Notes: a model not told the origin generated them from the sequence alone. DNA of 64,000 nucleotides from Paenibacillus ginsengarvi (GCF_003626695.1 NZ_RBAH01000019.1:111700-175699); one strand, 5' to 3'. Positions 53,873 to 63,323 are shown, counted from the stretch's first letter. A program made the numbers and translations.

Positions 53873-53981
53873 TAAGATAAACCTCCGCCCACCTTTCCAT
53901 TTTCAAAGTGATAATACCATCATATTCAATTCTGCTCCTTGACGCAACCTCCAAATTTCCCGCAAAACACCCGTCTATCGG

Positions 53982-54013
53982 CAAAAATCCCCCGGATGCT
54001 CATCCGGAGGACT
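53982..54013 (-). terminator. Terminator of the cdaA-cdaR-glmM operon
   Basis: The stem tcctccggatg / catccggggga followed by TTTTT on the minus strand lies shortly after the glmM stop codon and before the glmS ribozyme. Confidence 0.85.
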
Positions 54014-54046
54014 TGTCTTAGATACGCTTTGTATCAAATACAAACG

Positions 54047-55390
54047 CTATACCAGCTCACGCTTCACAATTTCGCATATTTCGGCGACGTATGACTCCAC
54101 AATGTCTTTATCCGGTCCTTCCGCCATAACGCGAACGAGCGACTCCGTACCGGAAGGACGAACAAGCACGCGACCATTGCCCGCAAAGCGGCTCTCTACA
54201 TCCTGAATGATGCTCTCGATTGCAGCATTGCCCTTCAGCTTCGTTTTGTCGGCTACGCGCACATTAACGAGCACTTGCGGATATTTCTGCATAATGCCTG
54301 TCAACTCGCTCAGCTTTTTGCCCGAGTCCGCTACTGTGTTTACAAGCTGGAGCGCGCTCAGGATGCCGTCTCCAGTCGTGCTGTAATCCAGGAAAATTAC
54401 GTGTCCGGACTGCTCGCCGCCGAGGTTGAAGCCACCCTTGCGCATTTCCTCCATCACATATCTGTCGCCTACGGCCGTCTGCAGCGCATTCATGCCCATC
54501 TTCTCTACACCCTTGAAAAAGCCGAGGTTAGCCATCACCGTCGTCACAATCGTATCCCGGTTCAGCTTGCCTGCCCGCTTGAGCGCATCGCCGCAAATCG
54601 CCAGAATATAGTCTCCGTCGACCTCGGCTCCGGATTCGTCCACGGCGATCAAACGGTCGGCATCCCCGTCGAACGACAAGCCTAGATCGGCACCCAGCCG
54701 AACGACTTCCTCCTTCAGCTTCTCCGGATGCGTCGATCCGCAATTATCGTTAATATTGCGGCCGTTCGGCTCCGCACCGATCACATGAACGTCTGCTCCC
54801 AGCTCGCGGAAAATAGTCGGCGCCAGCTCGTAAGCGGCTCCGTGAGCGCAGTCAAGCACAATTCGCAATCCCTGGAAGGAGCGAGTTACCGTCGTTTTCA
54901 GAAATTCCGCATAACGGAACTTCGCCTGTTCGTCGTCTCGCGCCGTCCCCAAATCTCCTCCGATCGGGCGAGGCAGCTCGTCGACAGGAGCATCCAGCAA
55001 CTGCTCGATTTCCAGCTCGGTTTCGTCGAACAGCTTAAATCCGTCGCTGCCAAAAAACTTAATCCCGTTATCTTCCACCGGATTGTGCGAAGCGGATATC
55101 ATAACCCCGGCATGTGCGCCGGACGTTTTCGTCAAATAGGCCACTCCCGGCGTCGAGATGACGCCAAGACGGACGACATCTGCGCCGATGGACAATAGTC
55201 CTGCCACAAGCGCCGCCTCCAGCATAGCCCCGGATACGCGCGTATCGCGGCCGATCAGTACAACCGGCTTCTCCGAAGCGTGCTGGGTAAGCACATACCC
55301 GCCGCAGCGGCCGATCCGATAAGCCAGCTCTGCTGTCAGTTCTTTATTGGCAATTCCGCGAACCCCGTCTGTTCCGAAGTACTTCCCCAT
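54047..55390 (-). CDS. glmM: Phosphoglucosamine mutase
   Basis: A 447-residue alpha-D-phosphohexomutase that converts glucosamine-6-phosphate to glucosamine-1-phosphate for UDP-GlcNAc. The phosphoserine loop is GVMISASHNPVEDNGIK, the metal loop SFDGDADRLIA, the sugar loop GGEQSGHVIFLD and the phosphate loop VRPSGTESLVRVM. It follows cdaR and cdaA; in related bacteria GlmM binds and regulates CdaA. Confidence 0.97.
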   Translation of the reverse strand: MGKYFGTDGVRGIANKELTAELAYRIGRCGGYVLTQHASEKPVVLIGRDTRVSGAMLEAALVAGLLSIGADVVRLGVISTPGVAYLTKTSGAHAGVMISASHNPVEDNGIKFFGSDGFKLFDETELEIEQLLDAPVDELPRPIGGDLGTARDDEQAKFRYAEFLKTTVTRSFQGLRIVLDCAHGAAYELAPTIFRELGADVHVIGAEPNGRNINDNCGSTHPEKLKEEVVRLGADLGLSFDGDADRLIAVDESGAEVDGDYILAICGDALKRAGKLNRDTIVTTVMANLGFFKGVEKMGMNALQTAVGDRYVMEEMRKGGFNLGGEQSGHVIFLDYSTTGDGILSALQLVNTVADSGKKLSELTGIMQKYPQVLVNVRVADKTKLKGNAAIESIIQDVESRFAGNGRVLVRPSGTESLVRVMAEGPDKDIVESYVAEICEIVKRELV

Positions 55391-55483
55391 GTTCCAGTTC
55401 CCTCTCCTTTATCTATGGAGCTTTAACGAAGCCCGTTCATTAAGCTCCTGTGTCCGCGAATAAGCTTTCGGTTTGGCCCCGAT

Positions 55484-56749
55484 CTAAGGCAGCTGTTTCA
55501 CCTGCGCGCTTTGAGCGGCTGTATTGTCGGTCGCTTTGGCCGTTATTTCCACTACAGCCTTCGTTTCCGTCTCCACTTTTTTGACGAACTGCGGCACATT
55601 GACGTTCACATTTACCGTATGCTCGCCCGGCGGCAGGTTGCTGACATCGACGATGACCTGCACATCCTGCGCCTTCAGCTTCTGAAGCACCGCAGGAGCT
55701 CCCTCGAGCATTACATTAATCGTGCCGTTAGGCGGCGATTTGATGCGCGTATCGAAGTTGTTGTTCTGCCCGATAATCGTGATCGGCACTTGCTCGAACG
55801 TCCGCTTATCGGACGGCACGACTTGCACCTTCACTTCCATTTTCGGCGGATCGACCGAAGTAATCTTCGTCCGGAGCGGAACGTCCAGCGTGTACAGCTG
55901 GTCGGTTTTGAGCCCGCCCACGTCGACCTGCGGCCCTTCGTAGAAATCGAGCGTATTGAGCAGTTCCTGCGGTCCGTACACCGTAATCTGGTCAACGGAC
56001 GGCTGGAACAACGATATGCTGTACCCCGGCGCAGGCTCACCTACGACCTTGAGCTGCAGCGGCATCTTTTTGAACGGCTGCGTAATCGGCACTTCTACGT
56101 CCACAACGGTCGGACTGATCGAAACTCCCAGCTCTTTGCCGTTTTTGTCGACGGCGACCAGCTTCACCTGCTTTGTAACAGCCGATTGCGCATTCTCGAT
56201 GTTCACGTCGGCTTTGACCGTGATCGCCTCTCCCATAAGGCCGCTTGGCACCGTAAGCAGGACGCGATTCGGCTTGGCTACCGGCTGCCCGGCCTTGAAG
56301 CCGTTCGCCGGATTGCCGATCAGGTTCACCTGTACGGGAACCTCCTTCGTCTGCTTCTCCTCCAGCGTTACTTTGGCATAAGGCGGGAAGACCGAAACTT
56401 TAACTCCGGCCGGAAAATCTTTGGCAATGAGCGACAGCGTATTTTCTCCGACCTTGGCTCCGTTCAGATCGAGCACGATCTGGTACTGGTCGGTTCTGAT
56501 TTTTTTCAGCGCCGATTCCTTGCCCTCTACCCGTATCATAACCTCCGTCGGATCGATTGAGGCGATATGAAACTTGTTATCGTCATAAATAGGCGTAACC
56601 TTAACGTTATAAATCGTCTTTTCCTGATTAGTCGAAATGCTGCCACCCGACGTCGAACGATCGTCCAGATGTACAACCGCCCACAGCAGGATGCCAATAA
56701 ACAGCGCAATGACCCGGACGACGTTCGGATTGCGAAGCCATTTATCCAT
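55484..56749 (-). CDS. cdaR: YbbR-domain regulator of c-di-AMP synthesis
   Basis: A 421-residue protein with one N-terminal transmembrane helix (VVRVIALFIGILLWAVVHL) and four tandem YbbR domains outside the membrane (for example VPVQVNLIGNPANGFKAGQPVAKPNRVLLTVPSG; MPLQLKVVGEPAPGYSISLFQPSVDQITVYG). It overlaps cdaA by 8 bp. CdaR is known to modulate CdaA activity from the extracellular side. Confidence 0.93.
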   Translation of the reverse strand: MDKWLRNPNVVRVIALFIGILLWAVVHLDDRSTSGGSISTNQEKTIYNVKVTPIYDDNKFHIASIDPTEVMIRVEGKESALKKIRTDQYQIVLDLNGAKVGENTLSLIAKDFPAGVKVSVFPPYAKVTLEEKQTKEVPVQVNLIGNPANGFKAGQPVAKPNRVLLTVPSGLMGEAITVKADVNIENAQSAVTKQVKLVAVDKNGKELGVSISPTVVDVEVPITQPFKKMPLQLKVVGEPAPGYSISLFQPSVDQITVYGPQELLNTLDFYEGPQVDVGGLKTDQLYTLDVPLRTKITSVDPPKMEVKVQVVPSDKRTFEQVPITIIGQNNNFDTRIKSPPNGTINVMLEGAPAVLQKLKAQDVQVIVDVSNLPPGEHTVNVNVNVPQFVKKVETETKAVVEITAKATDNTAAQSAQVKQLP

Positions 56750-57566
56750 TGGCCCCTTCGCCTCCTTTCCGCTTCCAGAAAGGGGTCTTGCCCTTAACCT
56801 TCATCTTCGGGCGAAGCTCCTCGAACAGCTTCGAGACGAGCGACTCCTCCTTGATATCGCGGACGATCTGGCCGTTGATCGCAAGCGAGACTTGTCCCGT
56901 CTCCTCCGATACGACAACGCAGATCGCGTCGCACACTTCGCTCATGCCGATCGCCGCCCGGTGGCGCGTACCGAGCTCTTTGCTGATGAACGGGTTTTCC
57001 GACAGCGGCAAGTAACAGCCCGCCGCCATAATCTGGCCTCTGCGAATAATGACAGCCCCGTCGTGCAAAGGCGTATTCGGGATAAAAATGTTGATAAGCA
57101 GCTCGGACGTAATATGAGCCTCTAGCGATATACCCGACTCCAAGTAATCATTCAGGCCGGTTTCCCGCTCGAATACGATCAGCGCGCCGATTTTGCGCTT
57201 CGATAAATAGTTAACCGACTTCAAGATTTGCGAGATGCGGTTTGTGACCTCGTGCTCTTCATCGGACGAGGACGACCCCCGAAACAGCTTGCCGCGGCCC
57301 AGCTGTTCGAGCGCCCGTCGCAGCTCCGGCTGAAAAATAATGATGACCGCAAGCACGCCGAACGTAAACATCTGGTTCATCATCCATTGGAGCGTGTTTA
57401 AGTTAAACCAGATGCTGAGCGCCCAGGTCAGTACGACGACGATGATCCCTTTGAGCAGCTGAACGGCACGCGTTCCGCGGACAAGCAGGATCAGCTGGTA
57501 AATGACATAACTTACGATCAAAATATCGATTATGTCTTTGATGCGAATATCCGTCAATAGTTCCAT
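56742..57566 (-). CDS. cdaA: Diadenylate cyclase
   Basis: A 274-residue membrane enzyme that makes cyclic di-AMP from two ATP. Three helices fill residues 12-80, and the DAC domain follows with the catalytic LHDGAVI (about 167-173) and the ATP-binding GTRHRAAIG (about 199-207). It is first in cdaA-cdaR-glmM, the standard order in Firmicutes, linking c-di-AMP with cell wall precursor supply and osmotic control. A TTGCAG ... TACAAT promoter-like pair lies about 50 bp upstream. Confidence 0.96.
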   Translation of the reverse strand: MELLTDIRIKDIIDILIVSYVIYQLILLVRGTRAVQLLKGIIVVVLTWALSIWFNLNTLQWMMNQMFTFGVLAVIIIFQPELRRALEQLGRGKLFRGSSSSDEEHEVTNRISQILKSVNYLSKRKIGALIVFERETGLNDYLESGISLEAHITSELLINIFIPNTPLHDGAVIIRRGQIMAAGCYLPLSENPFISKELGTRHRAAIGMSEVCDAICVVVSEETGQVSLAINGQIVRDIKEESLVSKLFEELRPKMKVKGKTPFWKRKGGEGANG

Positions 57567-57733
57567 GCTTGTTCCCCCATGGCCGTATCGAGAGCCTATC
57601 TGTCTATTGTATAATCATAACATATTTCTGCAAAAAAACCTCATTTTGCGCCCCGATTGACGGTCCGAATGTTTCTACGAAATCCGACAAAGGAACCGCC
57701 TATCCCATGTACCGGCCGATACGGCCCAATTTG

Positions 57734-57788
57734 CAAAAAAAATCCGCATGTCGAAGGCGAAACATTTTCGCTTCCGGCATCCGGATTT
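57734..57788 (-). terminator. Terminator of sigW-rsiW
   Basis: A long imperfect stem (aatccggatgccggaagcgaa / ttcgccttcgacatgcggatt) is followed by eight T on the minus strand and overlaps the rsiW stop codon. Confidence 0.85.
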
Positions 57789-58398
57789 ATTTGACGAACA
57801 GGGTGAACAGTTGGTTCAATTTGTACCAGACCCACTCCGCCGCTTGATTGACGCTTGTAATATCTCCGGATATTTGAGCCGTAGAAGCGAGAGCGTAATT
57901 GCCGTCGATCACGATCAGATTCCCGTCGATTTTGCCGTTTACTTCGATTTTGCCGTTCTCTACGATCAGGTTGCCCTGGTACGTTTGGCCTTCTGGGACA
58001 ACAACCGTGTTTCCTTTAATGACGACCTGCTCGAGGTTCGAACCGTGCACGACCAATTGGGTGTCCTCATTCCACATGCTCATGAAGCTGCCCAACATGA
58101 CGATGCAAAATAATGCGGCCACTGTCGCAGCCGGATGGCGTCGCGGCCACCTCATCCAGACCGTCCGTTTCGCCGGAGCGGGAAGCTTCTGCATAATCGA
58201 TGCAGTTGTCAGATGGCTCGGCACATGGACCGGCTTCATCGAGGCCATGAGAGCCGCCCCTGTCTTCTCCAGCTTCGTATACCGCTCCTGGCAGCTGGCG
58301 CAGCCGATCAGATGCTTCTTGAGTTCCGCCGCCTCGGGTCCCGTCAAGTCCCCGTCCAAGTAGTCGTGCATCAAAAGGATGGCTTCTTTGCAATTCAT
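57787..58398 (-). CDS. rsiW: Anti-sigma-W factor with zinc finger
   Basis: A 203-residue membrane protein. The N-terminal zf-HC2 motif has C3, H29, C33 and C36. One transmembrane helix lies near residues 88-107 (PAATVAALFCIVMLGSFMSMW). The outer part (about 115-195) is a repetitive beta-rich segment (YQGNLIVENGKIEVNGKIDGNLIVIDGNYA), like a bactofilin beta-solenoid. ATG 58398 has aaaggag at 12 bp. It would sequester SigW until cleaved by regulated proteolysis. A SigW-type promoter lies directly upstream. Confidence 0.88.
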   Translation of the reverse strand: MNCKEAILLMHDYLDGDLTGPEAAELKKHLIGCASCQERYTKLEKTGAALMASMKPVHVPSHLTTASIMQKLPAPAKRTVWMRWPRRHPAATVAALFCIVMLGSFMSMWNEDTQLVVHGSNLEQVVIKGNTVVVPEGQTYQGNLIVENGKIEVNGKIDGNLIVIDGNYALASTAQISGDITSVNQAAEWVWYKLNQLFTLFVK

Positions 58399-58456
58399 AT
58401 TACAGTGCCACTCCTTTCCTTGGCTATCGCTTTGCATAAAGTATCGTAACGTACAA

Positions 58457-58482
58457 TACGTTTGATGTTTGAAATCGTTTCA
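58457..58482 (-). promoter_or_regulatory. SigW-type ECF promoter between sigW and rsiW
   Basis: On the minus strand TGAAAC (58477-58482) and CGTA (58457-58460) are exactly 16 bp apart, the ECF/SigW consensus. It lies after the sigW stop codon and about 60 bp before the rsiW start. No such element is visible upstream of sigW. Confidence 0.65.
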
Positions 58483-58493
58483 ACATTTGTTCT

Positions 58494-59066
58494 TCACAGC
58501 AGCGAATCTTTTTCTAAACGTTCCCGCAAATATTCCCGGCCGCGATGAACCCGCGTTTTCACCGTTGTCACCGGCATATCCAGCACTTCTCCGATCTCCT
58601 GAAGCGACATGTCGTGCAAGTAACGGAGGATGACCGCCGATTTATATTTTTCCGGCAGCGAGTCGATCGCTTTACGCACCTGCTCCTGCGTCTCGGATAA
58701 CACCAGCTCGCCCTCCGGCGTGCGATCGCCGCTCGCGAGCATCGAGTACCAGTCGTTTCCCTCGCTGTCGTTTACTTCCGCATCGAGCGAATACGACGCC
58801 CTGCGCTTGCGAAGCCGATCGATACACAAGTTCGTGCCGATGCGGTAGATCCACGTCGAGAACTTCTGCGCCTCGTCAAACCGGTTCAAATTCGTATACA
58901 CCCGCAAAAACGTTTCCTGGACCACGTCTTCCGCTTCCTGCACATTATGCAGCATCCGGTACGCGAGATGATAAATTTTATCTTTGTACAAGTCGACCAG
59001 TTCGCTGAATGCCCGGCGGTCGCCTTCGCGGGCCAGCTTGGCCAGCCTTGTTTCTACAAAATTCAC
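58494..59066 (-). CDS. sigW: ECF RNA polymerase sigma factor SigW
   Basis: A 190-residue ECF sigma factor. Region 2 is YKDKIYHLAYRMLHNVQEAEDVVQETFLRVYTNLNRF...STWIYRIGTNLCIDRLRKRR; region 4 is AIDSLPEKYKSAVILRYLHDMSLQEIGEVLDMPVTTVKTRVHRGREYLRERL. Start: GTG 59066 has ggagga at 6 bp; ATG 59072 and 59081 are also in frame and cannot be excluded. Followed by its anti-sigma factor. It controls the cell envelope stress response in relatives. Confidence 0.92.
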   Translation of the reverse strand: MNFVETRLAKLAREGDRRAFSELVDLYKDKIYHLAYRMLHNVQEAEDVVQETFLRVYTNLNRFDEAQKFSTWIYRIGTNLCIDRLRKRRASYSLDAEVNDSEGNDWYSMLASGDRTPEGELVLSETQEQVRKAIDSLPEKYKSAVILRYLHDMSLQEIGEVLDMPVTTVKTRVHRGREYLRERLEKDSLL

Positions 59067-59220
59067 CGACATTCCTCCCATCCCGGTACCTTGCGGCCCG
59101 CCGCTGCGCTACGATTCGGTTCTCTCCCGCGCAGACGGGCCTTATTCCAATAGGTGATACCGAGAAGTATCAACGCCATTCCTTATCTTTATCCATCTTT
59201 ATTAGAGTACCGTTTTTTAT

Positions 59221-59264
59221 AAAAAAAGTCGAGAACCGGCTCCCGAAGGAGCCGATCCCCGACT
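59221..59264 (-). terminator. ppc terminator
   Basis: The stem gtcggggatcggctcc / ggagccggttctcgac with a ttcg tetraloop and seven T on the minus strand lies 20 bp after the ppc stop codon. Confidence 0.92.
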
Positions 59265-59283
59265 AGAAATAATTTGAAGCGCA

Positions 59284-62076
59284 TCAGCCTGTATTGCGAA
59301 GACCGGCTGCAATGCCGTTGATCGTCAACAGCACTTCTCTCAGCAGCTTGGCGCCTTCCTCCGACGACTTATCCAGCGAACGCAGCTCGCTAAGCAGTTG
59401 AACCTGCAGGAAGCTCAGCGGATCGACATACGGGTTGCGAAGCTTGATCGATTCCTGAATAACCGTCTGGTTATCCAAAATCTCTTTTTGGCCTGTAATT
59501 TGCAGGATCAGCTGCGAGGTCAGCTCGTACTCCGAACGAATCTGTTCGAAGATGCGCTGTCCGGCTTCCGTATTATTCGCCATCTGCGAATACTCCTGAG
59601 CGATCAGCATATCGGCCTTGCCCAGAGCCATCTGCAAATTGTCGATCGTAGAGCTGAAGAACGACCAGTTCTGGTACATCGTCTGCAGACTGCGGAGGTT
59701 ATCCGGATTTCCTTGATAAAACTTCTGGAGACCCGATCCAGCCGCGTACCAAGCAGGCAGCAGATAGCGGCTCTGCGTCCATGCGAATACCCACGGAATG
59801 GCGCGCAGATCCTCAAAACGGTCGCTTCCTTTCCGCTTGGACGGACGCGAACCGATGTTCAGCTCGCCAACCTCCGGAAGCGGAGTCGCTTCCTTAAAGA
59901 ACGCATAGAAGTCCGGGTCGCGGAAAATGAGATCCTGGTACTTGCTCTGCGATTGCTCCGAGATCGATCGCATGATCGTCTCGTATTCGGACTCGTTGTC
60001 CGTATCCTGCGGGTTTTTCGCGAGATAAGCGCTCAGAATAAGAGCCGACGTCGCCTGCTCCAAACTGCGATAGGCGATTCCTTTCAGCGCATAACGGGAA
60101 GATAACACTTCCCCTTGCTCTGTAATTTTGATGCCGCCACCGATCGTCTCTGGAGGCTGAGCGAGGATACTACGGTTCAAAGGCATGCCGCCGCGCCCGA
60201 GCGCACCGCCGCGTCCGTGGAAAAACTTGAGCTTCACGTCATAACGTTTGGCCGTTTTTGTAATCTCTTTCAGCGCCACGCGAAGCTCCCAATTCGCGGT
60301 GAGCACGCCGCCGTCCTTGTTGCTGTCGGAATAGCCAAGCATAATTTCCTGGACGTTGTTAAAATCGCTAATGCTCTCCCGGTAAGCCGGAATGCTGAAT
60401 ATCGTTTCCATAATAGCGGGCGCCGCATGCAGGTCATCAATCGTTTCAAACAACGGCGAAGGCTGCAGGGTACAGCGTACCGTTCCATCCGCCTCGCGCC
60501 GGTATAAGCCGACTTCTTTGCCAAGCACCATGACTTCAAGCAGATCACTCGCGCCTTGTGTCATGCTGATCAGATAAGTCGTAATACACTTCGGTCCGAA
60601 CTCGGCCTGGGCCGCCTTGATCGCTTTGTATACGCTAATGACTTCCATCGTCGATTCCGAGTATTCCATATAGGAAGACATCAGCGGGCGCGGATCGGTA
60701 AGCAAACCGCTCAGCAGCTTGACCTTCTCCTCTTCGGATAGCGAGGCATAGCTGCTCGCGATGTTCATTTTCCCGAGAATTTCGTTCATCGCGCTTTCAT
60801 GCTCTTTGCTGTGCTGACGCACGTCCAGCCCGGCCAAATGGAAGCCGAACAGCTCGACTTGGCGAATGAGCTTGCGGATGTATATATTAGCCGTGTAGTC
60901 GGCGTAGTGATTACGCAAGCTGCGGTCGATCAGGCGCAAATCCTCGAGCAGTTCATCCGGAGATGCATATTTGGCTTTTGCGCTTTTTCCGTGCGATTGC
61001 GCGTTCGCGATTTTTTCGGCCATGTAGGTGAGCTTGATCCGGTAAGGCTCCTTATCGTTGCGCCATACGTCCTCGGATTTGAGCTGAATGTGCTGCTTGT
61101 CCGTCTCGATCGATTCGAGAAGCTCAGGCAGCACCTCTACGATGTTCGTGCTGAAGCTCAAGTGATTCATCAGCTCACTGAGCTGCTCCTCATACTTCTT
61201 AAGAGCCAGCTGCCGGTGCAGCGTCAGCGTTTCCCAGGTGACTTTCGCCGTTACCGACGGATTGCCGTCGCGATCCCCGCCGATCCAGGAGCCGAAACGC
61301 AGGAAAGACGGAATCGTCCATTCCACATCCGGATAATACTTGCCGAGGCAGCGTTCGAGTTCCTGATACAGCTCCGGAAGAACATCGAACAACGTCTCGT
61401 CGAAGTAATACAAGCCATTGCGCACTTCGTCGAGTACCGTTGGCTTGCGGTCGCGCAGCTCGTCCGTTTGCCACAGGGTAAGCACTTCACTGACCAGCTT
61501 CTCGCGGAGCTGCTCCCTTTCCCGGTTCGTAAGCGCCGGGTGGTCCAGCTTCATGACATCTTCAGCAATGCGCTGATGAATATCCAGCACGACCCGTCTT
61601 GTTGCTTCCGTCGGGTGAGCGGTCATCACAAGCTCCAGCGAGATAGCCTTGATCATGTCTTGCATCTCATCCGCCGGAATTCCTTTTTGGTGCAGATCAG
61701 CCACGATATTTTCGATCGATCCCGGCTGCAGCTTCTCCCCCGTAGAGCGGTCATAATCGCGCTTCCGCCGGATGCGATGATTTTGCTCGGCAATATTGAC
61801 CAGCTGAAAATAAATGGCAAAAGCCCGGACGACATTGTGCCGATCTTCCGGACTAAGCGAACGGATCAGTTTTTTAAATTCCTGCAGCAGTTTCGGATCG
61901 GAAGAGGCCCGAAGCGTCTTGCTCATCTCGCGAATTTGCTCCTCCAGGTTGAACAGCTGCTGGCCTCCCTGATGAATCAGAACTTCACCAAGAATATTTC
62001 CCAGAAAACGTACGTCTCTGCGCAGCAATTGATGGCTTGACGATCCTTGCGTCGCTTCTATTGTAGTTTCAGTCAT
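59284..62076 (-). CDS. ppc: Phosphoenolpyruvate carboxylase
   Basis: A 930-residue enzyme that makes oxaloacetate from PEP and bicarbonate. Active-site stretches are VMTAHPTEATRRVVLD (catalytic His), GSWIGGDRDGNPSVT, VMLGYSDSNKDGG-like IMLGYSDSNKDGGVL and FFHGRGGALGRGGMP. It ends in AAGLRNTG, the conserved C-terminus. ATG 62076 has gagggag 8 bp upstream, better than the in-frame GTG/ATG starts above it. Single gene, own terminator. Confidence 0.97.
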   Translation of the reverse strand: MTETTIEATQGSSSHQLLRRDVRFLGNILGEVLIHQGGQQLFNLEEQIREMSKTLRASSDPKLLQEFKKLIRSLSPEDRHNVVRAFAIYFQLVNIAEQNHRIRRKRDYDRSTGEKLQPGSIENIVADLHQKGIPADEMQDMIKAISLELVMTAHPTEATRRVVLDIHQRIAEDVMKLDHPALTNREREQLREKLVSEVLTLWQTDELRDRKPTVLDEVRNGLYYFDETLFDVLPELYQELERCLGKYYPDVEWTIPSFLRFGSWIGGDRDGNPSVTAKVTWETLTLHRQLALKKYEEQLSELMNHLSFSTNIVEVLPELLESIETDKQHIQLKSEDVWRNDKEPYRIKLTYMAEKIANAQSHGKSAKAKYASPDELLEDLRLIDRSLRNHYADYTANIYIRKLIRQVELFGFHLAGLDVRQHSKEHESAMNEILGKMNIASSYASLSEEEKVKLLSGLLTDPRPLMSSYMEYSESTMEVISVYKAIKAAQAEFGPKCITTYLISMTQGASDLLEVMVLGKEVGLYRREADGTVRCTLQPSPLFETIDDLHAAPAIMETIFSIPAYRESISDFNNVQEIMLGYSDSNKDGGVLTANWELRVALKEITKTAKRYDVKLKFFHGRGGALGRGGMPLNRSILAQPPETIGGGIKITEQGEVLSSRYALKGIAYRSLEQATSALILSAYLAKNPQDTDNESEYETIMRSISEQSQSKYQDLIFRDPDFYAFFKEATPLPEVGELNIGSRPSKRKGSDRFEDLRAIPWVFAWTQSRYLLPAWYAAGSGLQKFYQGNPDNLRSLQTMYQNWSFFSSTIDNLQMALGKADMLIAQEYSQMANNTEAGQRIFEQIRSEYELTSQLILQITGQKEILDNQTVIQESIKLRNPYVDPLSFLQVQLLSELRSLDKSSEEGAKLLREVLLTINGIAAGLRNTG

Positions 62077-62483
62077 AGTTCTGTCTCCCTCCATCCTTAT
62101 CACATTCGACAAATTTCACGGCATTCCTGCTTTAACGTGGTAAATATGAGGTTTTCAAATATCAACCGTTCACAGCGAAAATATCCGGCATTCCGTCCCC
62201 AGGCAGCTTTAACGTCCGCCGACGAGTCGAAACCGGGGGCCACAGGTCTCCGTCGTCAGCTAGGGCGGAATTCCCGTTAAAAAGCCTAATACGGCAAAAA
62301 AAGACTTCTGAAGCCGCTGCATCATTACGCAGAACGACAGCGGAACGCCTTTCTCAAAAAACGAACTTTTCACCTACGTCCTTATTATATTATTAAGAAT
62401 ACGGCTATAATTCAAGGGGAAAAACAGGAAAAATACGAGTCCGCACTATTTTTTATGTATCCCATTAGAAAAGGAGGCCACAA
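62077..62483. other. Intergenic region between ppc and the tRNA array
   Basis: About 400 bp without a gene. It carries the ppc promoter on the minus strand, but I see no clear riboswitch, T-box or strong repeat. Confidence 0.4.
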
Positions 62484-62513
62484 AATAAAAAAACCTTTGC
62501 TCGGCAAAGGTTC
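62484..62513 (-). terminator. Terminator of the rRNA-tRNA operon
   Basis: The stem aacctttgc / gcaaaggtt with seven T on the minus strand lies 18 bp after the last tRNA. Confidence 0.9.
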
Positions 62514-62530
62514 ATACTTGTAAGTCGATA

Positions 62531-62601
62531 AGCGGGTGATGGGAATCGAACCCACGCTACCAGCTTGGAAGGCTGGAGTTCTACCATTGAACTACACCCG
62601 C
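62531..62601 (-). tRNA. tRNA-Gly (TCC)
   Basis: 71 nt cloverleaf; acceptor GCGGGTG/CACCCGC, anticodon loop CTTCCAA, discriminator T. CCA not encoded. Confidence 0.95.
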
Positions 62602-62612
62602 GAAATTAAAGA

Positions 62613-62686
62613 TCGGGACGACACGATTTGAACATGCGACCCCCTGGTCCCAAACCAGGTGCTCTACCAAGCTGAGCTACGTCCCG
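62613..62686 (-). tRNA. tRNA-Pro (TGG)
   Basis: 74 nt; acceptor CGGGACG/CGTCCCG, anticodon loop TTTGGGA. CCA not encoded. Confidence 0.95.
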
Positions 62687-62722
62687 ACTATTAAGTTTCC
62701 TGATTCTTGATCAGGATAAAAA

Positions 62723-62799
62723 TGGCGTGCCCTGAGAGATTCGAACTCCCGACCTTTTGATTCGTAGTCAAACGCTCTATCCAGCTGAGCTAAGGGCAC
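62723..62799 (-). tRNA. tRNA-Arg (ACG)
   Basis: 77 nt including encoded CCA; acceptor GTGCCCT/AGGGCAC, anticodon loop CTACGAA (A34 to be deaminated to inosine). Confidence 0.95.
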
Positions 62800-62805
62800 A
62801 TCTTA

Positions 62806-62880
62806 TGGAGCGGACGACGAGATTCGAACTCGCGACCCTCGCCTTGGCAAGGCGATGCTCTACCACTGAGCCACGTCCGC
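62806..62880 (-). tRNA. tRNA-Gly (GCC)
   Basis: 75 nt including encoded CCA; acceptor GCGGACG/CGTCCGC, anticodon loop TTGCCAA. Confidence 0.95.
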
Positions 62881-62907
62881 ATTATAACTTGATGCAAGAT
62901 TTGAAGA

Positions 62908-62991
62908 TGGTGCGCGTGGAGGGACTTGAACCCCCACGCCGAAGGCGCCAGATCCTAAGTCTGGTGCGTCTGCCAATTCCGCCACACGCGC
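62908..62991 (-). tRNA. tRNA-Leu (TAG)
   Basis: 84 nt including encoded CCA, with a long variable arm (class II); acceptor GCGCGTG/CACGCGC, anticodon loop CTTAGGA. Confidence 0.95.
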
Positions 62992-63002
62992 TTTAGGGAA
63001 TG

Positions 63003-63075
63003 TGAGCCATGTAGGACTCGAACCTACGACACCCTGATTAAAAGTCAGGTGCTCTACCAACTGAGCTAATGGCTC
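63003..63075 (-). tRNA. tRNA-Lys (TTT)
   Basis: 73 nt; acceptor GAGCCAT/ATGGCTC, anticodon loop CTTTTAA. Confidence 0.95.
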
Positions 63076-63086
63076 ATAGCTAAATA

Positions 63087-63158
63087 CTGGGGATCTAGGA
63101 TTCGAACCTAGGAATGACGGAGTCAAAGTCCGTTGCCTTACCGCTTGGCTAATCCCCA
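63087..63158 (-). tRNA. tRNA-Gln (TTG)
   Basis: 72 nt; acceptor TGGGGAT/ATCCCCA, anticodon loop CTTTGAC, discriminator G. Confidence 0.95.
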
Positions 63159-63168
63159 ATAAAACAAC

Positions 63169-63244
<76 letters not shown>

Positions 63245-63250
63245 TCGTGA

Positions 63251-63323
63251 TGGACGCTGACGGGATCGAACCGCCGACCCTCTGCTTGTAAGGCAGATGC
63301 TCTCCCGGCTGAGCTAAGCGTCC
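63251..63323 (-). tRNA. tRNA-Val (TAC)
   Basis: 73 nt; acceptor GGACGCT/AGCGTCC, anticodon loop CTTACAA. Confidence 0.95.

Noticed and set aside
59100..59180. Small inverted repeat gatac-N6-gtatc upstream of sigW as an operator
   Set aside because: The arms are only 5-6 bp and no promoter is clearly linked to it.
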